Shown: piece after piece, positions 8,138-16,742 of the stretch | Position numbering within the stretch: position 1 is the first letter of the stretch | Layout of the letters: every line of letters begins with the position of its first letter | Origin: Mycobacterium sp. AT1 | GTDB taxonomy: Bacteria > Actinomycetota > Actinomycetes > Mycobacteriales > Mycobacteriaceae | Reading direction: 5' to 3' | Assembly (NCBI RefSeq): GCF_002043095.1 | Contig: NZ_MVOC01000044.1 | Location: 1-64,000 of the forward strand | DNA: 64,000 nt | Notes under the pieces: model-generated | What the model was told of the DNA's origin: nothing | The model's database searches: none | Seen by the model: only the letters and a program-made list of their open reading frames with translations | Program-made: the position numbers and the translations under genes

Positions 8138-9037
8138 CTAGACCAGTGGGCGCCCGGTCCTGATTCGCCAGTCGACGTCCTTCAGCAACACGTTGAACGG
8201 AAACTGCCGGACCACGCGGGGCGACAGGCGGGTGGCGACGCGCAGCAGCGCCATCAGCCGGTCGAACTGGCGCTGACGGTGAGCGTCCCACGGCAACTGC
8301 ATCTCGTCGCGAAAGCGTTGCGGGAGAAAGCCGGTCGTGATCAACAACGCAAGGGCCTCGTTGCGGCGCTGCAGCGGTCGCGGCAAGCGCACCCCGCGGA
8401 TCCGGCTCGCGGCGATCGGATACAGGTACTCGCGGACGGTGTCGTCGATGTGCACCTTCGCGAGCTGTTCCTGCCAGTACGCGTCGAAGGCGGCGCGGTC
8501 GGCCGGCCACATCTCCTGTGGCACCTGGAGCGTGGTGCCCAGCGAACTGCCCTCGGCGTAGTGCCGATCGGCGGTCTCGTCGTCCATTTCCCCGACGAAG
8601 GTGCGGTAGGAGTCGACGGCGCCCTTGTACAGGCAGGCGGCGACCCACATCTGCAGATCCTTGTCGAAGGCGTTGTACTTCACCGGGCTTTCGTCGGTGG
8701 AGTAGACCTGCGCGTGAGCCTTGTTCACGGCCTGCCGGAAGGCGGCCTTCTGCTCGTCGCTGCCGCGCCCGGCGACGGCCAGGTAGGTGAACGTGGTGCG
8801 GGCGCGCTTGATCGGGTGCAGGTCGACCCGACCGCTTTCGACCCGGCTCTCCAGCACGCCGTAGCCGACGCCCGGTCTGGCCAATTGCATGATCACGTTG
8901 GCTGGTCCAAGCAGCAGTCCCACCCCAAGCAGGCCCTCGTCGACGGTCGGCCCGCGCCGCGCGAGCCGCCTACGCCGCGTCGGCGGTGCGGCGGGCGCAC
9001 TGATGGAACGCTCGACGTGACTGTTGCCGACCACCAT
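8138..9037 (-). CDS. Oxygenase MpaB family protein (DUF2236)
   Basis: A 299-residue DUF2236 / MpaB-like protein. Recognisable features are LLGPANVIMQLARPGVGYGV, the central KAHAQVYSTDESPVKYNAFD (the HxxV...Y region of the family), and a C-terminal arginine-rich helix region ending GRPLV. Some DUF2236 proteins are heme-binding oxygenases (rubber oxygenase Lcp is a distant relative), but most are uncharacterised. The gene is divergent from a TetR regulator with a strong dyad between them, so it is probably the repressed target. The DUF2236/TetR divergent pair resembles Rv0276/Rv0275c as I recall. The substrate is unknown. Confidence 0.85.
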   Translation of the reverse strand: MVVGNSHVERSISAPAAPPTRRRRLARRGPTVDEGLLGVGLLLGPANVIMQLARPGVGYGVLESRVESGRVDLHPIKRARTTFTYLAVAGRGSDEQKAAFRQAVNKAHAQVYSTDESPVKYNAFDKDLQMWVAACLYKGAVDSYRTFVGEMDDETADRHYAEGSSLGTTLQVPQEMWPADRAAFDAYWQEQLAKVHIDDTVREYLYPIAASRIRGVRLPRPLQRRNEALALLITTGFLPQRFRDEMQLPWDAHRQRQFDRLMALLRVATRLSPRVVRQFPFNVLLKDVDWRIRTGRPLV

Positions 9038-9057
9038 TGGCTCAAACCCCTCGTCGC

Positions 9058-9085
9058 ATATCTGACAACATTCGTTTCCAGATAT
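9058..9085. promoter_or_regulatory. Candidate TetR operator between DUF2236 gene and tetR
   Basis: A 28-bp dyad with 12-base arms, ATATCTGACAAC and GTTTCCAGATAT, separated by ATTC. The outer seven bases of each arm (ATATCTG/CAGATAT) are perfectly complementary and only two positions mismatch. It lies 21 bases before the DUF2236 ATG and 36 bases before the tetR ATG, ideal for repressing both divergent promoters. Confidence 0.75.
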
Positions 9086-9120
9086 TGCCCTCGGACCCGA
9101 CAGGTGTCAAGATCGGGACC

Positions 9121-9765
9121 ATGGCGAAAGTCCGGCCCTACGGCGGCGTGCAAGCCCGCGACCGGATAGCCGAGCGCAGAGGCCGCCTGCTCGACGCGGG
9201 CCTCGAACTCCTCGGCGGCTCCGACGACGCTGCGGACCTCACCGTCCGCGCCGTCTGCGCCGAGGCGGGGATCACCGCCCGCTACTTCTACGAGAGCTTC
9301 GCCGACAAGGACGCCCTGGTGGCAGCGGTCTTCGACCGCGTGGTCGCCGACATCGCCGCCACCACCCAGGCCGCCGTCGCCGCCGCGCCGCCCGAGGAGC
9401 AGAACCGGGCGGGCATCGCCAACCTCGTCAGAGCGGTGGCCGAGGACGCCCGCGTCGGACGGCTTCTCTTCAACCCCCGGCTGACCAACGCGGTGTTGGC
9501 CCGCAAGAGGGCCGAGGCCGGTGGCGTCTTCGCCGTCCTCTCCGGCGAGCACGCGACCAACGCCTACGCGCTGCCGGACGACGAATGGATGAAGTCCGCC
9601 GCCCACTTCATCGTCGGCGGTGTCGCGCAGACGATCAGCGCGTGGGTGTCGGGCGACGTCACTCTCAGCGAGTCGCAGCTGATCGCCCACCTGACGCGAA
9701 TGCTCGACGCGCTGGCCGGCCCTCGGGAACGTCACGCGTCGGCTGTCCCGAATCCTCCTGCCTAG
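9121..9765 (+). CDS. TetR family transcriptional regulator
   Basis: A 214-residue TetR repressor. Its N-terminal helix-turn-helix is visible as LTVRAVCAEAGITARYFYESFADKDALVAAVFD, a textbook TetR recognition helix region. The C-terminal ligand domain is alanine-rich and helical. The frame extends 28 codons upstream, but the ATG giving MAKVRPYGGVQARDRIAERR fits the family, and the longer form would run through the operator. It is divergent from the DUF2236 gene with the dyad at 9058-9085 between them, so autoregulation and repression of the DUF2236/methyltransferase pair are likely. The ligand is unknown. Downstream genes of fatty-acid type are on the same strand. Confidence 0.92.
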   Translation: MAKVRPYGGVQARDRIAERRGRLLDAGLELLGGSDDAADLTVRAVCAEAGITARYFYESFADKDALVAAVFDRVVADIAATTQAAVAAAPPEEQNRAGIANLVRAVAEDARVGRLLFNPRLTNAVLARKRAEAGGVFAVLSGEHATNAYALPDDEWMKSAAHFIVGGVAQTISAWVSGDVTLSESQLIAHLTRMLDALAGPRERHASAVPNPPA

Positions 9766-9867
9766 CAGACGCTTCCGATGCAAGGCCAAGAATCTCCTGG
9801 TCAAAGCGTCATTCGGTATCTACCATCGATCTCAACTGCGATCCGCAGATCGGCAGAGAGGTCGCCA

Positions 9868-10986
9868 ATGACCCCCGGGGTACTGCGCGAGTTCGTGGCG
9901 TCGGACTCCCCCACCGCACGCCGCGCAGGATCGGGCGGACATCCGTGTCAGGGCGTCTACTACCGAGGTGTCGGCCGCAAGCCGAAGGTCGGGATGATCG
10001 CCACGCACTACCAAATCGACTTCTCGGAGCACTATCTCGCCGACTACATGGCGACCAGGGGCATCGGCTTCCTGGGCTGGAACACCCGGTTCCGCGGAAA
10101 CGAGACCAGCTTCCTGCTCGATCACGCGCTCGTCGACGTCGGAGTCGGCATTCGTTGGCTGCGCGAGGTGCAGCATCTCGAAACCATCGTGCTGCTTGGC
10201 AATTCAGGCGGCGGATCGCTGATGGCCGCCTACCAAGCGCAGGCCGTCGACCCCCACGTCACGCCCATGGAGGGCATGCGACCAGCCATCGGAATCGGGG
10301 AACTACCCCCGGCCGACGGCTACGTCGCCAGCGCCGCGCACCCCGGCAGGCCCGAGGTACTGACGGCATGGATGGACGCCTCCGTAGTAGACGAGAACGA
10401 TCCCGTCGCCACAGACGCCAGCATGGACATCTTCGACCGGCGCAACGGCCCGCCGTTCTCGGCCGACTTCGTCAAGCGGTACCGGGACGCGCAGACCGCC
10501 CGCAACCACGCGATCACCGACTGGGTCGACGACGAGATGAAACGTGTTCGAGCAGTTGGTTTTTCGGATCGCCCCTTCACGGTGATGCGCACCTGGGCAG
10601 ACCCGCGGATGGTCGACCCGACACTGGAGCCCACGAAGCGGCCACCCAACACCTGCTATGCAGGGGTGCCGGTCAAGGCCAACCGGTCGGCCCGTGGCAT
10701 CGCGGCTGCCTGCACACTGCGAAGTTGGCACGGCATGTGGAGCCTGCGGACCGCGCAGACCCGTGCGGAGCCGCACCTCGCCCGCATCGACTGCCCCGCG
10801 CTGGTCATCAGCGCCGAGCAGGACACCGGCGTCTACCCGTCGGACGCCCGCCGCATCCACAGCGCGCTGGCCAGCACCGACAAGACCCTGCTGTCGATCG
10901 ACACCGACCACTACTTCACCACTCCCGGCGCGCGCAGCGAGCAGGCCGATACGATCGCGAAGTGGATTTCAAAGCGGTGGAAGTAA
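9868..10986 (+). CDS. Alpha/beta hydrolase family protein
   Basis: A 372-residue alpha/beta-hydrolase-fold protein. The nucleophile elbow is probably LLGNSGGGSLMAAYQ (G-N-S-G-G), with VISAEQDTGVYPSDARRI carrying the acid and DTDHYFTTPG the catalytic His. The early region IATHYQIDFSEHYLADYMATRGIGFLGWN resembles the strand-helix start of the fold. I chose the ATG giving MTPGVLREFVA because an AGAGAGG ribosome-binding site lies just upstream; an ATG 30 codons earlier is possible. It lies between tetR and a hydroxyacid dehydrogenase and overlaps the latter slightly. The substrate is unknown; the neighbourhood suggests acyl or hydroxyacid metabolism. Confidence 0.75.
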   Translation: MTPGVLREFVASDSPTARRAGSGGHPCQGVYYRGVGRKPKVGMIATHYQIDFSEHYLADYMATRGIGFLGWNTRFRGNETSFLLDHALVDVGVGIRWLREVQHLETIVLLGNSGGGSLMAAYQAQAVDPHVTPMEGMRPAIGIGELPPADGYVASAAHPGRPEVLTAWMDASVVDENDPVATDASMDIFDRRNGPPFSADFVKRYRDAQTARNHAITDWVDDEMKRVRAVGFSDRPFTVMRTWADPRMVDPTLEPTKRPPNTCYAGVPVKANRSARGIAAACTLRSWHGMWSLRTAQTRAEPHLARIDCPALVISAEQDTGVYPSDARRIHSALASTDKTLLSIDTDHYFTTPGARSEQADTIAKWISKRWK

Positions 10987-11939
10987 GAGTGCTCGCGCAC
11001 TTCACCCCGGGCGACAAGGTCCGCGAATTGCTTGCGCCCGAGGCTGATTGGCTAGACGTCCGCTATTGCGCCGAGGACGACGAGGAAACGTTCTACCGCG
11101 AACTGCCCGAGGCCGACGTGATCTGGCACGTGTTGCGTCCACTGTCCGGTGACGACCTCGAACTCGCGACTCGGTGCCGGCTGGTGCACAAGCTTGGGGC
11201 GGGGGTCAACACCGTCGACGTCGACGCCGCGACGCGGCTGGGCATCGGAGTGGCCAACATGCCTGGCGCCAACGCCCCGTCGGTGGCCGAGGGCACGGTG
11301 CTTCTGATGCTCGCGGCCCTGCGCCGCCTCGTCACCCTGGACGCCGCCACCCGCCAGGGCCGCGGCTGGCCGTCCGATCCGGCACTTGGCGAGACGGTCC
11401 GCGACGTCGGCAGTTGCACGGTGGGGCTGGTCGGCTACGGCAACGTCGCCAAGCAGGTCGAGACGATCGTGACCGCCATGGGAGCCCAGGTGCTCCACAC
11501 CAGCACCCGTGACGACGGCACCCCTGGCTGGCGCCCCCTTGCCGAGCTGCTCGCCGGCAGCGACGTCGTTTCGCTGCACCTGCCGCTCACGGAGAAGACG
11601 TCGGCCCTGCTCGACGCCGAGAAGCTAGCCCTGATGAAGCCCGGCGCAGTGCTCGTCAACACCTCCCGCGGGGCGATCGTCGACGAGCAGGCGCTGGCCG
11701 ACGCACTCCGGGAAGGCGGGCTGGCCGCGGCGGGTCTCGACGTGTTCGCCGTCGAGCCAGTGCCCGCCGACAATCCCCTGCTGGCGCTGGACAACGTCGT
11801 CGTCACCCCGCACGTCACCTGGTACACGGCCGACACCATGCGCCGGTACCTGATCGTGGGCGTGGACAACTGCCGCCGCTTGCGCAACGGCGAGCAGTTG
11901 GTGAACCTGGTAAACGAGGTGACTGTCGCACGGGGTTGA
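10977..11939 (+). CDS. D-isomer-specific 2-hydroxyacid dehydrogenase family protein
   Basis: NAD(P)-dependent oxidoreductase of the D-2-hydroxyacid dehydrogenase family, about 320 residues. The substrate domain has KLGAGVNTVDVDAATRLGI; the Rossmann motif is VGLVGYGNVAKQVE (GxGxxA in place of GxGxxG). The catalytic triad is recognisable as Arg in NTSRGAIVDEQAL, Glu in GLDVFAVEPVPADNP and His in TPHVTWYT. The start is uncertain: I take the GTG overlapping the hydrolase gene by 10 bases; a second GTG four codons later is equally possible. It probably shares a transcript with the hydrolase and perhaps the acyl-CoA dehydrogenase. The physiological 2-keto/2-hydroxy acid is unknown. Confidence 0.88.
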   Translation: MEVRVLAHFTPGDKVRELLAPEADWLDVRYCAEDDEETFYRELPEADVIWHVLRPLSGDDLELATRCRLVHKLGAGVNTVDVDAATRLGIGVANMPGANAPSVAEGTVLLMLAALRRLVTLDAATRQGRGWPSDPALGETVRDVGSCTVGLVGYGNVAKQVETIVTAMGAQVLHTSTRDDGTPGWRPLAELLAGSDVVSLHLPLTEKTSALLDAEKLALMKPGAVLVNTSRGAIVDEQALADALREGGLAAAGLDVFAVEPVPADNPLLALDNVVVTPHVTWYTADTMRRYLIVGVDNCRRLRNGEQLVNLVNEVTVARG

Positions 11940-11988
11940 CTCCCAGGTACGCTCGAACCCAACCCACCGGTTGATCTAGGAGTACCGC

Positions 11989-14169
11989 ATGCCGATCGCG
12001 ATCCTTTCCGAGCACAACGACCTCGCCGAATCCGTCCGCGATCTGGTGAAGCGGGTGGCACCGTCGGACGTACTGCACGAGGCACTGGAGACGCCGATCT
12101 CCAACCCGCCGCCCTACTGGAAGGCCGCCGCCGAGCAGGGCCTCCAAGGGCTGCACCTCTCCGAGGACGTCGGCGGTCAGGGCTTCGGCATCCTCGAACT
12201 CGCCATCGTGCTCGCCGAATTCGGCTATGGCGCGGTTCCCGGCCCGTTCGTCCCGTCGGCGATCGCGAGCGCGTTGATCGCCGCCAACGACCCCGGCGAC
12301 AAGCTTCTCGAAGGCCTCGCCTCCGGTGAGACCATCGCCGCCTACGCCATCGATTCCGGACTCACCGCAACTCGTCAGGGTGGCGGCCTCGTCATCCGCG
12401 GCGAAGTCCGCGCCGTACCCGCCGCCGCGCAAGCGGCGATCCTGGTGCTGCCCGTGTCGATCGACAGCCGCGAGGAGTGGATCGTCCTCGACGCCGACCA
12501 GGTCGAGATCGAACCCGTCAAGAGCGTCGACCCGCTGCGCCCCCTGGCCCACGTCCGCGCCAACGCCGTCGAGGTCGCCGACGACCGCGTGCTGACCAAC
12601 CTCAGCCGCACCCGCGCCCGTGCCCTGATGTCGACGCTGCTGTCCGCCGAGTGCATCGGCGTCGCGCGCTGGGCCACCGACACCGCGTCGGAGTACGCCA
12701 AGATCCGTGAGCAGTTCGGCCGCCCAATCGGCCAGTTCCAGGCCATCAAGCACAAGTGCGCCAACATGATTGCCGAGACCGAGCGGGCGACCGCCGCGGT
12801 GTGGGACGCAGCACGCGCCGTGGATGAAGAAGGCGAGAACTCCGCTTTCGAGTTCGCCGCCGCCGTCGCCGCCACCCTCGCGCCCGTCGCCGCCCAGCAC
12901 ACCACGCAGGACTGCATCCAGGTACACGGCGGCATCGGCTTCACATGGGAGCACGACACCAACGTCTACTACCGGCGCGCGATCGTGCTCGCCGCGTGCT
13001 TCGGCAGAGCAGCCGACTACCCGCAACAGGTGGTCGACGTGGCGACCAGCACCGGGATGCGCCCGATCAACATCGACCTCGACCCCGACACCGAGAAGCT
13101 CCGGGAGGAAATCCGCGCGGAAGTGGCTGCGCTGAAGGCACTTCCGAGCGAAGAGCGGGTCACGGCGATCGCCGAGGGCGGCTGGGTGTCACCTCACCTT
13201 CCAACACCGTGGGGTCGGGCCGCTCAGCCGATCGAGCAGATCATCATCGCCCAGGAGTTCTCCACCGGCCGTGTGAAGCGGCCGCAGATGGGCATCGCCG
13301 CCTGGATCATCCCGTCGATCGTGGCCTACGGCACCGACACTCAACAACAGCGCTTCCTGCCGCCGACCTTCCGCGGCGAGATGATCTGGTGTCAGCTGTT
13401 CTCCGAGCCAGGCGCAGGCTCGGACCTCGCGAGCCTGACCACCAAGGCCACCAAGGTCGACGGCGGCTGGCGGATCACCGGGCAGAAGATCTGGACCACC
13501 GGCGCTCAGTACTCCCAGTGGGGTGCGCTGTTGGCCAGGACGAACCCGAGCGCCCCGAAACATGGTGGCATCACGTACTTCCTGCTCGACATGGCCAGCG
13601 AGGGCGTCGAAATCAAGCCGCTGCGCGAGCTCACCGGCAACGCGATGTTCAACACCGTCTTCATCGACGACGTGTTCGTCCCCGACGAGCTGGTTCTCGG
13701 CGAGGTGGACCGCGGCTGGGAGGTCAGCCGAAACACGCTGACCAACGAGCGCGTGTCGATCGGCAGCAGCGAGCCGCCGTTCCTCGCCAGCCTCGAGCAG
13801 TTCGTGGAGTTCGTGCGCGACGGTCAGTTCGACCAGATCGAGCAGAACGAGGCGGGCAAGCTGATCGCCGAGGGCCATGCCGCCAAGCTGCTCAACATGC
13901 GCTCGACGCTGCTGACGTTGGCCGGCGGGGACCCGATGCCCGCGGCTGCCATCTCGAAGCTGCTGTCGATGAAGACCGGCCAGGGCTACGCCGAGTTCGG
14001 CGTCTCGTCGTTCGGCACCGACGCGGCCATCGGCGATCAGGGCGAGCTGTCCGGCAAGTGGGCCGAGTACCTGCTGGCCGGTCGCGCGACGACGATCTAC
14101 GGCGGCACCTCCGAGGTGCAGCTCAACATCATCGCCGAACGCCTGCTGGGCCTCCCGCGCGATCCGTAA
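11989..14169 (+). CDS. fadE6: Acyl-CoA dehydrogenase, fused two-half type (FadE6-like)
   Basis: A 726-residue flavoprotein made of two acyl-CoA dehydrogenase units in tandem. The N-terminal half (about 1-365) ends in VHGGIGFTWEHDTNVYYRR, the WEHD signature of the beta-like subunit of mycobacterial heteromeric ACADs. The C-terminal half carries WCQLFSEPGAGSDLASL, ITGQKIWTTGAQYS and IYGGTSEVQLNIIAERLLGLP, the FAD- and substrate-binding motifs. Length and arrangement fit FadE6 or FadE34 of M. tuberculosis (about 710-730 residues). Synteny with PolD, FadD2 and DUF2236 genes favours FadE6, from memory. It oxidises an acyl-CoA to the enoyl-CoA; the chain type is unknown. Confidence 0.87.
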   Translation: MPIAILSEHNDLAESVRDLVKRVAPSDVLHEALETPISNPPPYWKAAAEQGLQGLHLSEDVGGQGFGILELAIVLAEFGYGAVPGPFVPSAIASALIAANDPGDKLLEGLASGETIAAYAIDSGLTATRQGGGLVIRGEVRAVPAAAQAAILVLPVSIDSREEWIVLDADQVEIEPVKSVDPLRPLAHVRANAVEVADDRVLTNLSRTRARALMSTLLSAECIGVARWATDTASEYAKIREQFGRPIGQFQAIKHKCANMIAETERATAAVWDAARAVDEEGENSAFEFAAAVAATLAPVAAQHTTQDCIQVHGGIGFTWEHDTNVYYRRAIVLAACFGRAADYPQQVVDVATSTGMRPINIDLDPDTEKLREEIRAEVAALKALPSEERVTAIAEGGWVSPHLPTPWGRAAQPIEQIIIAQEFSTGRVKRPQMGIAAWIIPSIVAYGTDTQQQRFLPPTFRGEMIWCQLFSEPGAGSDLASLTTKATKVDGGWRITGQKIWTTGAQYSQWGALLARTNPSAPKHGGITYFLLDMASEGVEIKPLRELTGNAMFNTVFIDDVFVPDELVLGEVDRGWEVSRNTLTNERVSIGSSEPPFLASLEQFVEFVRDGQFDQIEQNEAGKLIAEGHAAKLLNMRSTLLTLAGGDPMPAAAISKLLSMKTGQGYAEFGVSSFGTDAAIGDQGELSGKWAEYLLAGRATTIYGGTSEVQLNIIAERLLGLPRDP

Positions 14170-14190
14170 TGCCGTGACACCCTGGTCCGG

Positions 14191-15126
14191 GTGAGCGCCG
14201 ACATCACCCTGCGTCAGCTGCGCTACTTCGCGGTGCTCGGCGAGGAGCTCAACTACCGGCGGGCGGCCGGGCGACTGTTCATCACCCAGCCCGCGCTGTC
14301 GACCGCGATCAAGCAGCTCGAACAGCACTTCGGCGTGGTGCTGTTCACCCGCAGCACCCGCGAGGTCGCGCTGACCGACCTCGGCGCGGCCTGGCTTCCG
14401 CAGGTGCAGCAGGCGATCTCGGGCGTTGACGCGGTGGTCGAGAACCTCGTCACGCTGTCGGGCACGCGAAAGGGCGTGCTGCGGCTCGGATATCTCATCG
14501 GCACGGGCGCCGATCTGCTGTTCCGCGTGGTCCGCCACTTCGAGGCCGCCTACCCCGAGGTGACGGTCGAGCCCATCGAGTACGACTTCGCCGACCCGAC
14601 CGCCGGGTTGGCCGAGGGCAGCACCGAGGTCGCCATCATCCGCCCGCCGGTCGACCTGCCCGAGCACCGGATGCTGATGCTCGACGCCGAGTCGTGGGTG
14701 GTGTGCATGCCGCGCGACCACCGCCTCGCCGAGCGGGCCGAGGTGTCGATCACCGAGCTGCTCGACGACCCGATCGTCTGCGCGCCGCTGACCGCCGGCC
14801 CCTGGCGCGACTACTGGCTGGCGATGGACGTCCGGGGCAACCGGCCGCCGACCATCGCGGCGGTCGCCGCCACCTACGAGGCGGAGACGACGTGCATCGC
14901 CCGGGGTCTCGGCATCAGCTTCACGTCGTCGTCGGTCGCCCGCTTCTACGACCGACCGGGCATCGTCTACGTGCCCATCACCGACCGGCCGCCGAGTTAC
15001 ACGGCACTCGCGTGGCAGCCGTCGTCGCTGTCGCCACAGGGAGATGCGCTGGTCAGGCACGTGCAGGCGCACTGGAACTTCGGCGACACCCTGGTCGACG
15101 ACACCATTGATAACGCCAGCTTATGA
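14191..15126 (+). CDS. LysR family transcriptional regulator
   Basis: A 311-residue LysR-type regulator starting at a GTG. The winged HTH is clear at residues 5-65: LRQLRYFAVLGEELNYRRAA, then LFITQPALSTAIKQLEQHFG and LFTRSTREVALTDLG. The effector-binding domain follows from about residue 90. It lies directly upstream of, and in the same direction as, an amino-acid permease and a class IV aminotransferase, and 21 bases after the acyl-CoA dehydrogenase gene. It is the likely regulator of the permease-transaminase pair, although LysR genes are more often divergent from their targets. The inducer is unknown; an amine or amino acid is a reasonable guess. Confidence 0.93.
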   Translation: MSADITLRQLRYFAVLGEELNYRRAAGRLFITQPALSTAIKQLEQHFGVVLFTRSTREVALTDLGAAWLPQVQQAISGVDAVVENLVTLSGTRKGVLRLGYLIGTGADLLFRVVRHFEAAYPEVTVEPIEYDFADPTAGLAEGSTEVAIIRPPVDLPEHRMLMLDAESWVVCMPRDHRLAERAEVSITELLDDPIVCAPLTAGPWRDYWLAMDVRGNRPPTIAAVAATYEAETTCIARGLGISFTSSSVARFYDRPGIVYVPITDRPPSYTALAWQPSSLSPQGDALVRHVQAHWNFGDTLVDDTIDNASL

Positions 15127-15214
15127 GCAGATCAAAACATTGAACTTCCGCCGACGGGGGCGACGGGCTTTCCTGTCTCTAGGTGCAATTCGACCGACCT
15201 GACCTGGAGCGATC

Positions 15215-16714
15215 ATGACCGATGCCCTGGCTTCACACACTCATTCAAACTCACCCCTCAACGAGGAGGACGCCAAGCTCGCCGAGTTCGGTTACTCCCA
15301 AAAACTCGACCGTTCGGTCGGCAAGCTGGCGTCCTTCGCCATCGGCTTCGCGACCATCAGTGCCACCACCGCGGTGTTCACCGGCTTCGGCGCCGGCTAC
15401 TTCACCGCGGGCGCGCCCTTCGTCTGGACCCTGCTGCTCGCCGCGGCGGTGTTCCTGATCTGGGTCTTCATTGCCGCTGACCTGACGGCCAAGATTCGAC
15501 TGGCCGGCTACGCCTATCAGTGGACCAGCCGGATACACGGCTCGACCCTCGCCTGGTTCACCGGGGTGATGGCGCTCGCCGGCTGGATCTGCGGCATGAC
15601 CGGCGTCGGATTCATCCTGTCGGGTTACCTAGGCGGCCTGTTCGGCTGGGCGATGACCCAGACCGTGCAGATCTTCGTCGCCATCGGGGTGATGGCCGTC
15701 TGCATGCTCGTCAACATGTACGGCGTCCGGTTCGCCACGATGGTCAACAACGTCGGCGTCAGCCTCGAATTCGTCATCACCATCGGTGCGACGATCCTCG
15801 TGGCGATCGTCGCCTTCTCCGCCCCCGAGAACCACCAGTCCATCTCGGTGCTGTTCAACGGCGGCACCTCCGAGGGCACGACGCCGTACATCGTGGCCTG
15901 GCTGGCGGCCTCACTAGGACCGTTCTTCGGCCTGATCGGCGTCGAGGCCAGCGCCGACGTCGCCGAGGAGACCAAGGACGCGCGCCGCGTCATCCCGCGC
16001 ACCATGTTCTACGCGCTGAGCGCGTCCATCGTCATCGAGTTCCTGATGTACGTCGTCTACGTCTTGGCCATCAAGGACGCCGCAGCGGTCGAAGCGAATT
16101 CGGGCGCCCCGATCGAGGAGATCATCACCCAGCAGGTCGGTCCGGTGATCACCAAGATCGTCGTCGCGGTGGCGCTGACCAACGTGATGGCCTGCATCCT
16201 GGCCAACATCCTGGTGGCCACCCGGCTGACCTATTCGATGGCCCGCGACAACATGCTGCCGTTCTCCCACGTCTGGCGGCACGTGTCCCCGAGCAACCGC
16301 ACGCCCACGTACGCGGTGCTGGGGCTGTTCGGCTTCTCGACGGCGCTTCTGCTCCTGGCTCTGGTCAGCGAGAAGGCCTTCTTCCTCATTCTCGGGCTGT
16401 CCGCGCTGGCCGTCTTCGCCACCTACGTGCTGCAGACCGTCGCCCTGATCATCGGGCACCGCCGCGGCACCATCCCGACCGCCGAGCCGGGCACGTTCGA
16501 CCTCGGACGGGCGCGGATGCCGATCTACGTCGTCGGACTGGTCGTCTTCACCTGCGTGTGCGTGGCGCTGGTCGTCCTGCCGCAGTTCGCAGGCAACGGC
16601 TACGTGTTCCTGGGTCTGGTCGTCTTGGCCGGCCTCTGGGCGGCCACCGGCCTTCGCAAGCGACTGGCCACCGGCGAGGCGGGCCCGAACTTCGCCAAGA
16701 CCCACATCTCCTGA
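15215..16714 (+). CDS. APC family amino acid/amine permease
   Basis: A 499-residue integral membrane transporter of the amino acid-polyamine-organocation superfamily with about 12 hydrophobic segments. The first segment reads SFAIGFATISATTAVFTGFG; YAYQWTSRIHG and IGVEASADVAEETKDARRVIP are typical of the APC core (the consensus segment after TM6). It should import an amino acid or amine by proton or sodium symport. A GGAG-like ribosome-binding site lies before the ATG. The aminotransferase gene starts 29 bases after its stop, so transport and deamination of one compound are probably coupled. LysR is upstream. Confidence 0.92.
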   Translation: MTDALASHTHSNSPLNEEDAKLAEFGYSQKLDRSVGKLASFAIGFATISATTAVFTGFGAGYFTAGAPFVWTLLLAAAVFLIWVFIAADLTAKIRLAGYAYQWTSRIHGSTLAWFTGVMALAGWICGMTGVGFILSGYLGGLFGWAMTQTVQIFVAIGVMAVCMLVNMYGVRFATMVNNVGVSLEFVITIGATILVAIVAFSAPENHQSISVLFNGGTSEGTTPYIVAWLAASLGPFFGLIGVEASADVAEETKDARRVIPRTMFYALSASIVIEFLMYVVYVLAIKDAAAVEANSGAPIEEIITQQVGPVITKIVVAVALTNVMACILANILVATRLTYSMARDNMLPFSHVWRHVSPSNRTPTYAVLGLFGFSTALLLLALVSEKAFFLILGLSALAVFATYVLQTVALIIGHRRGTIPTAEPGTFDLGRARMPIYVVGLVVFTCVCVALVVLPQFAGNGYVFLGLVVLAGLWAATGLRKRLATGEAGPNFAKTHIS

Positions 16715-16742
16715 AACCTACTCACCAGCAAGGACATTCAAC

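Noticed and set aside
9585..10976. N-terminal extension of the hydroxyacid dehydrogenase frame
   Set aside because: It lies out of frame over tetR and the alpha/beta hydrolase gene and has no recognisable domain.
15106..15136. TTGAT/ATCAA inverted repeat near the end of the LysR gene as a LysR box for the permease
   Set aside because: The spacing is 19 rather than 11 bases and it overlaps the LysR coding end; not convincing as an operator.
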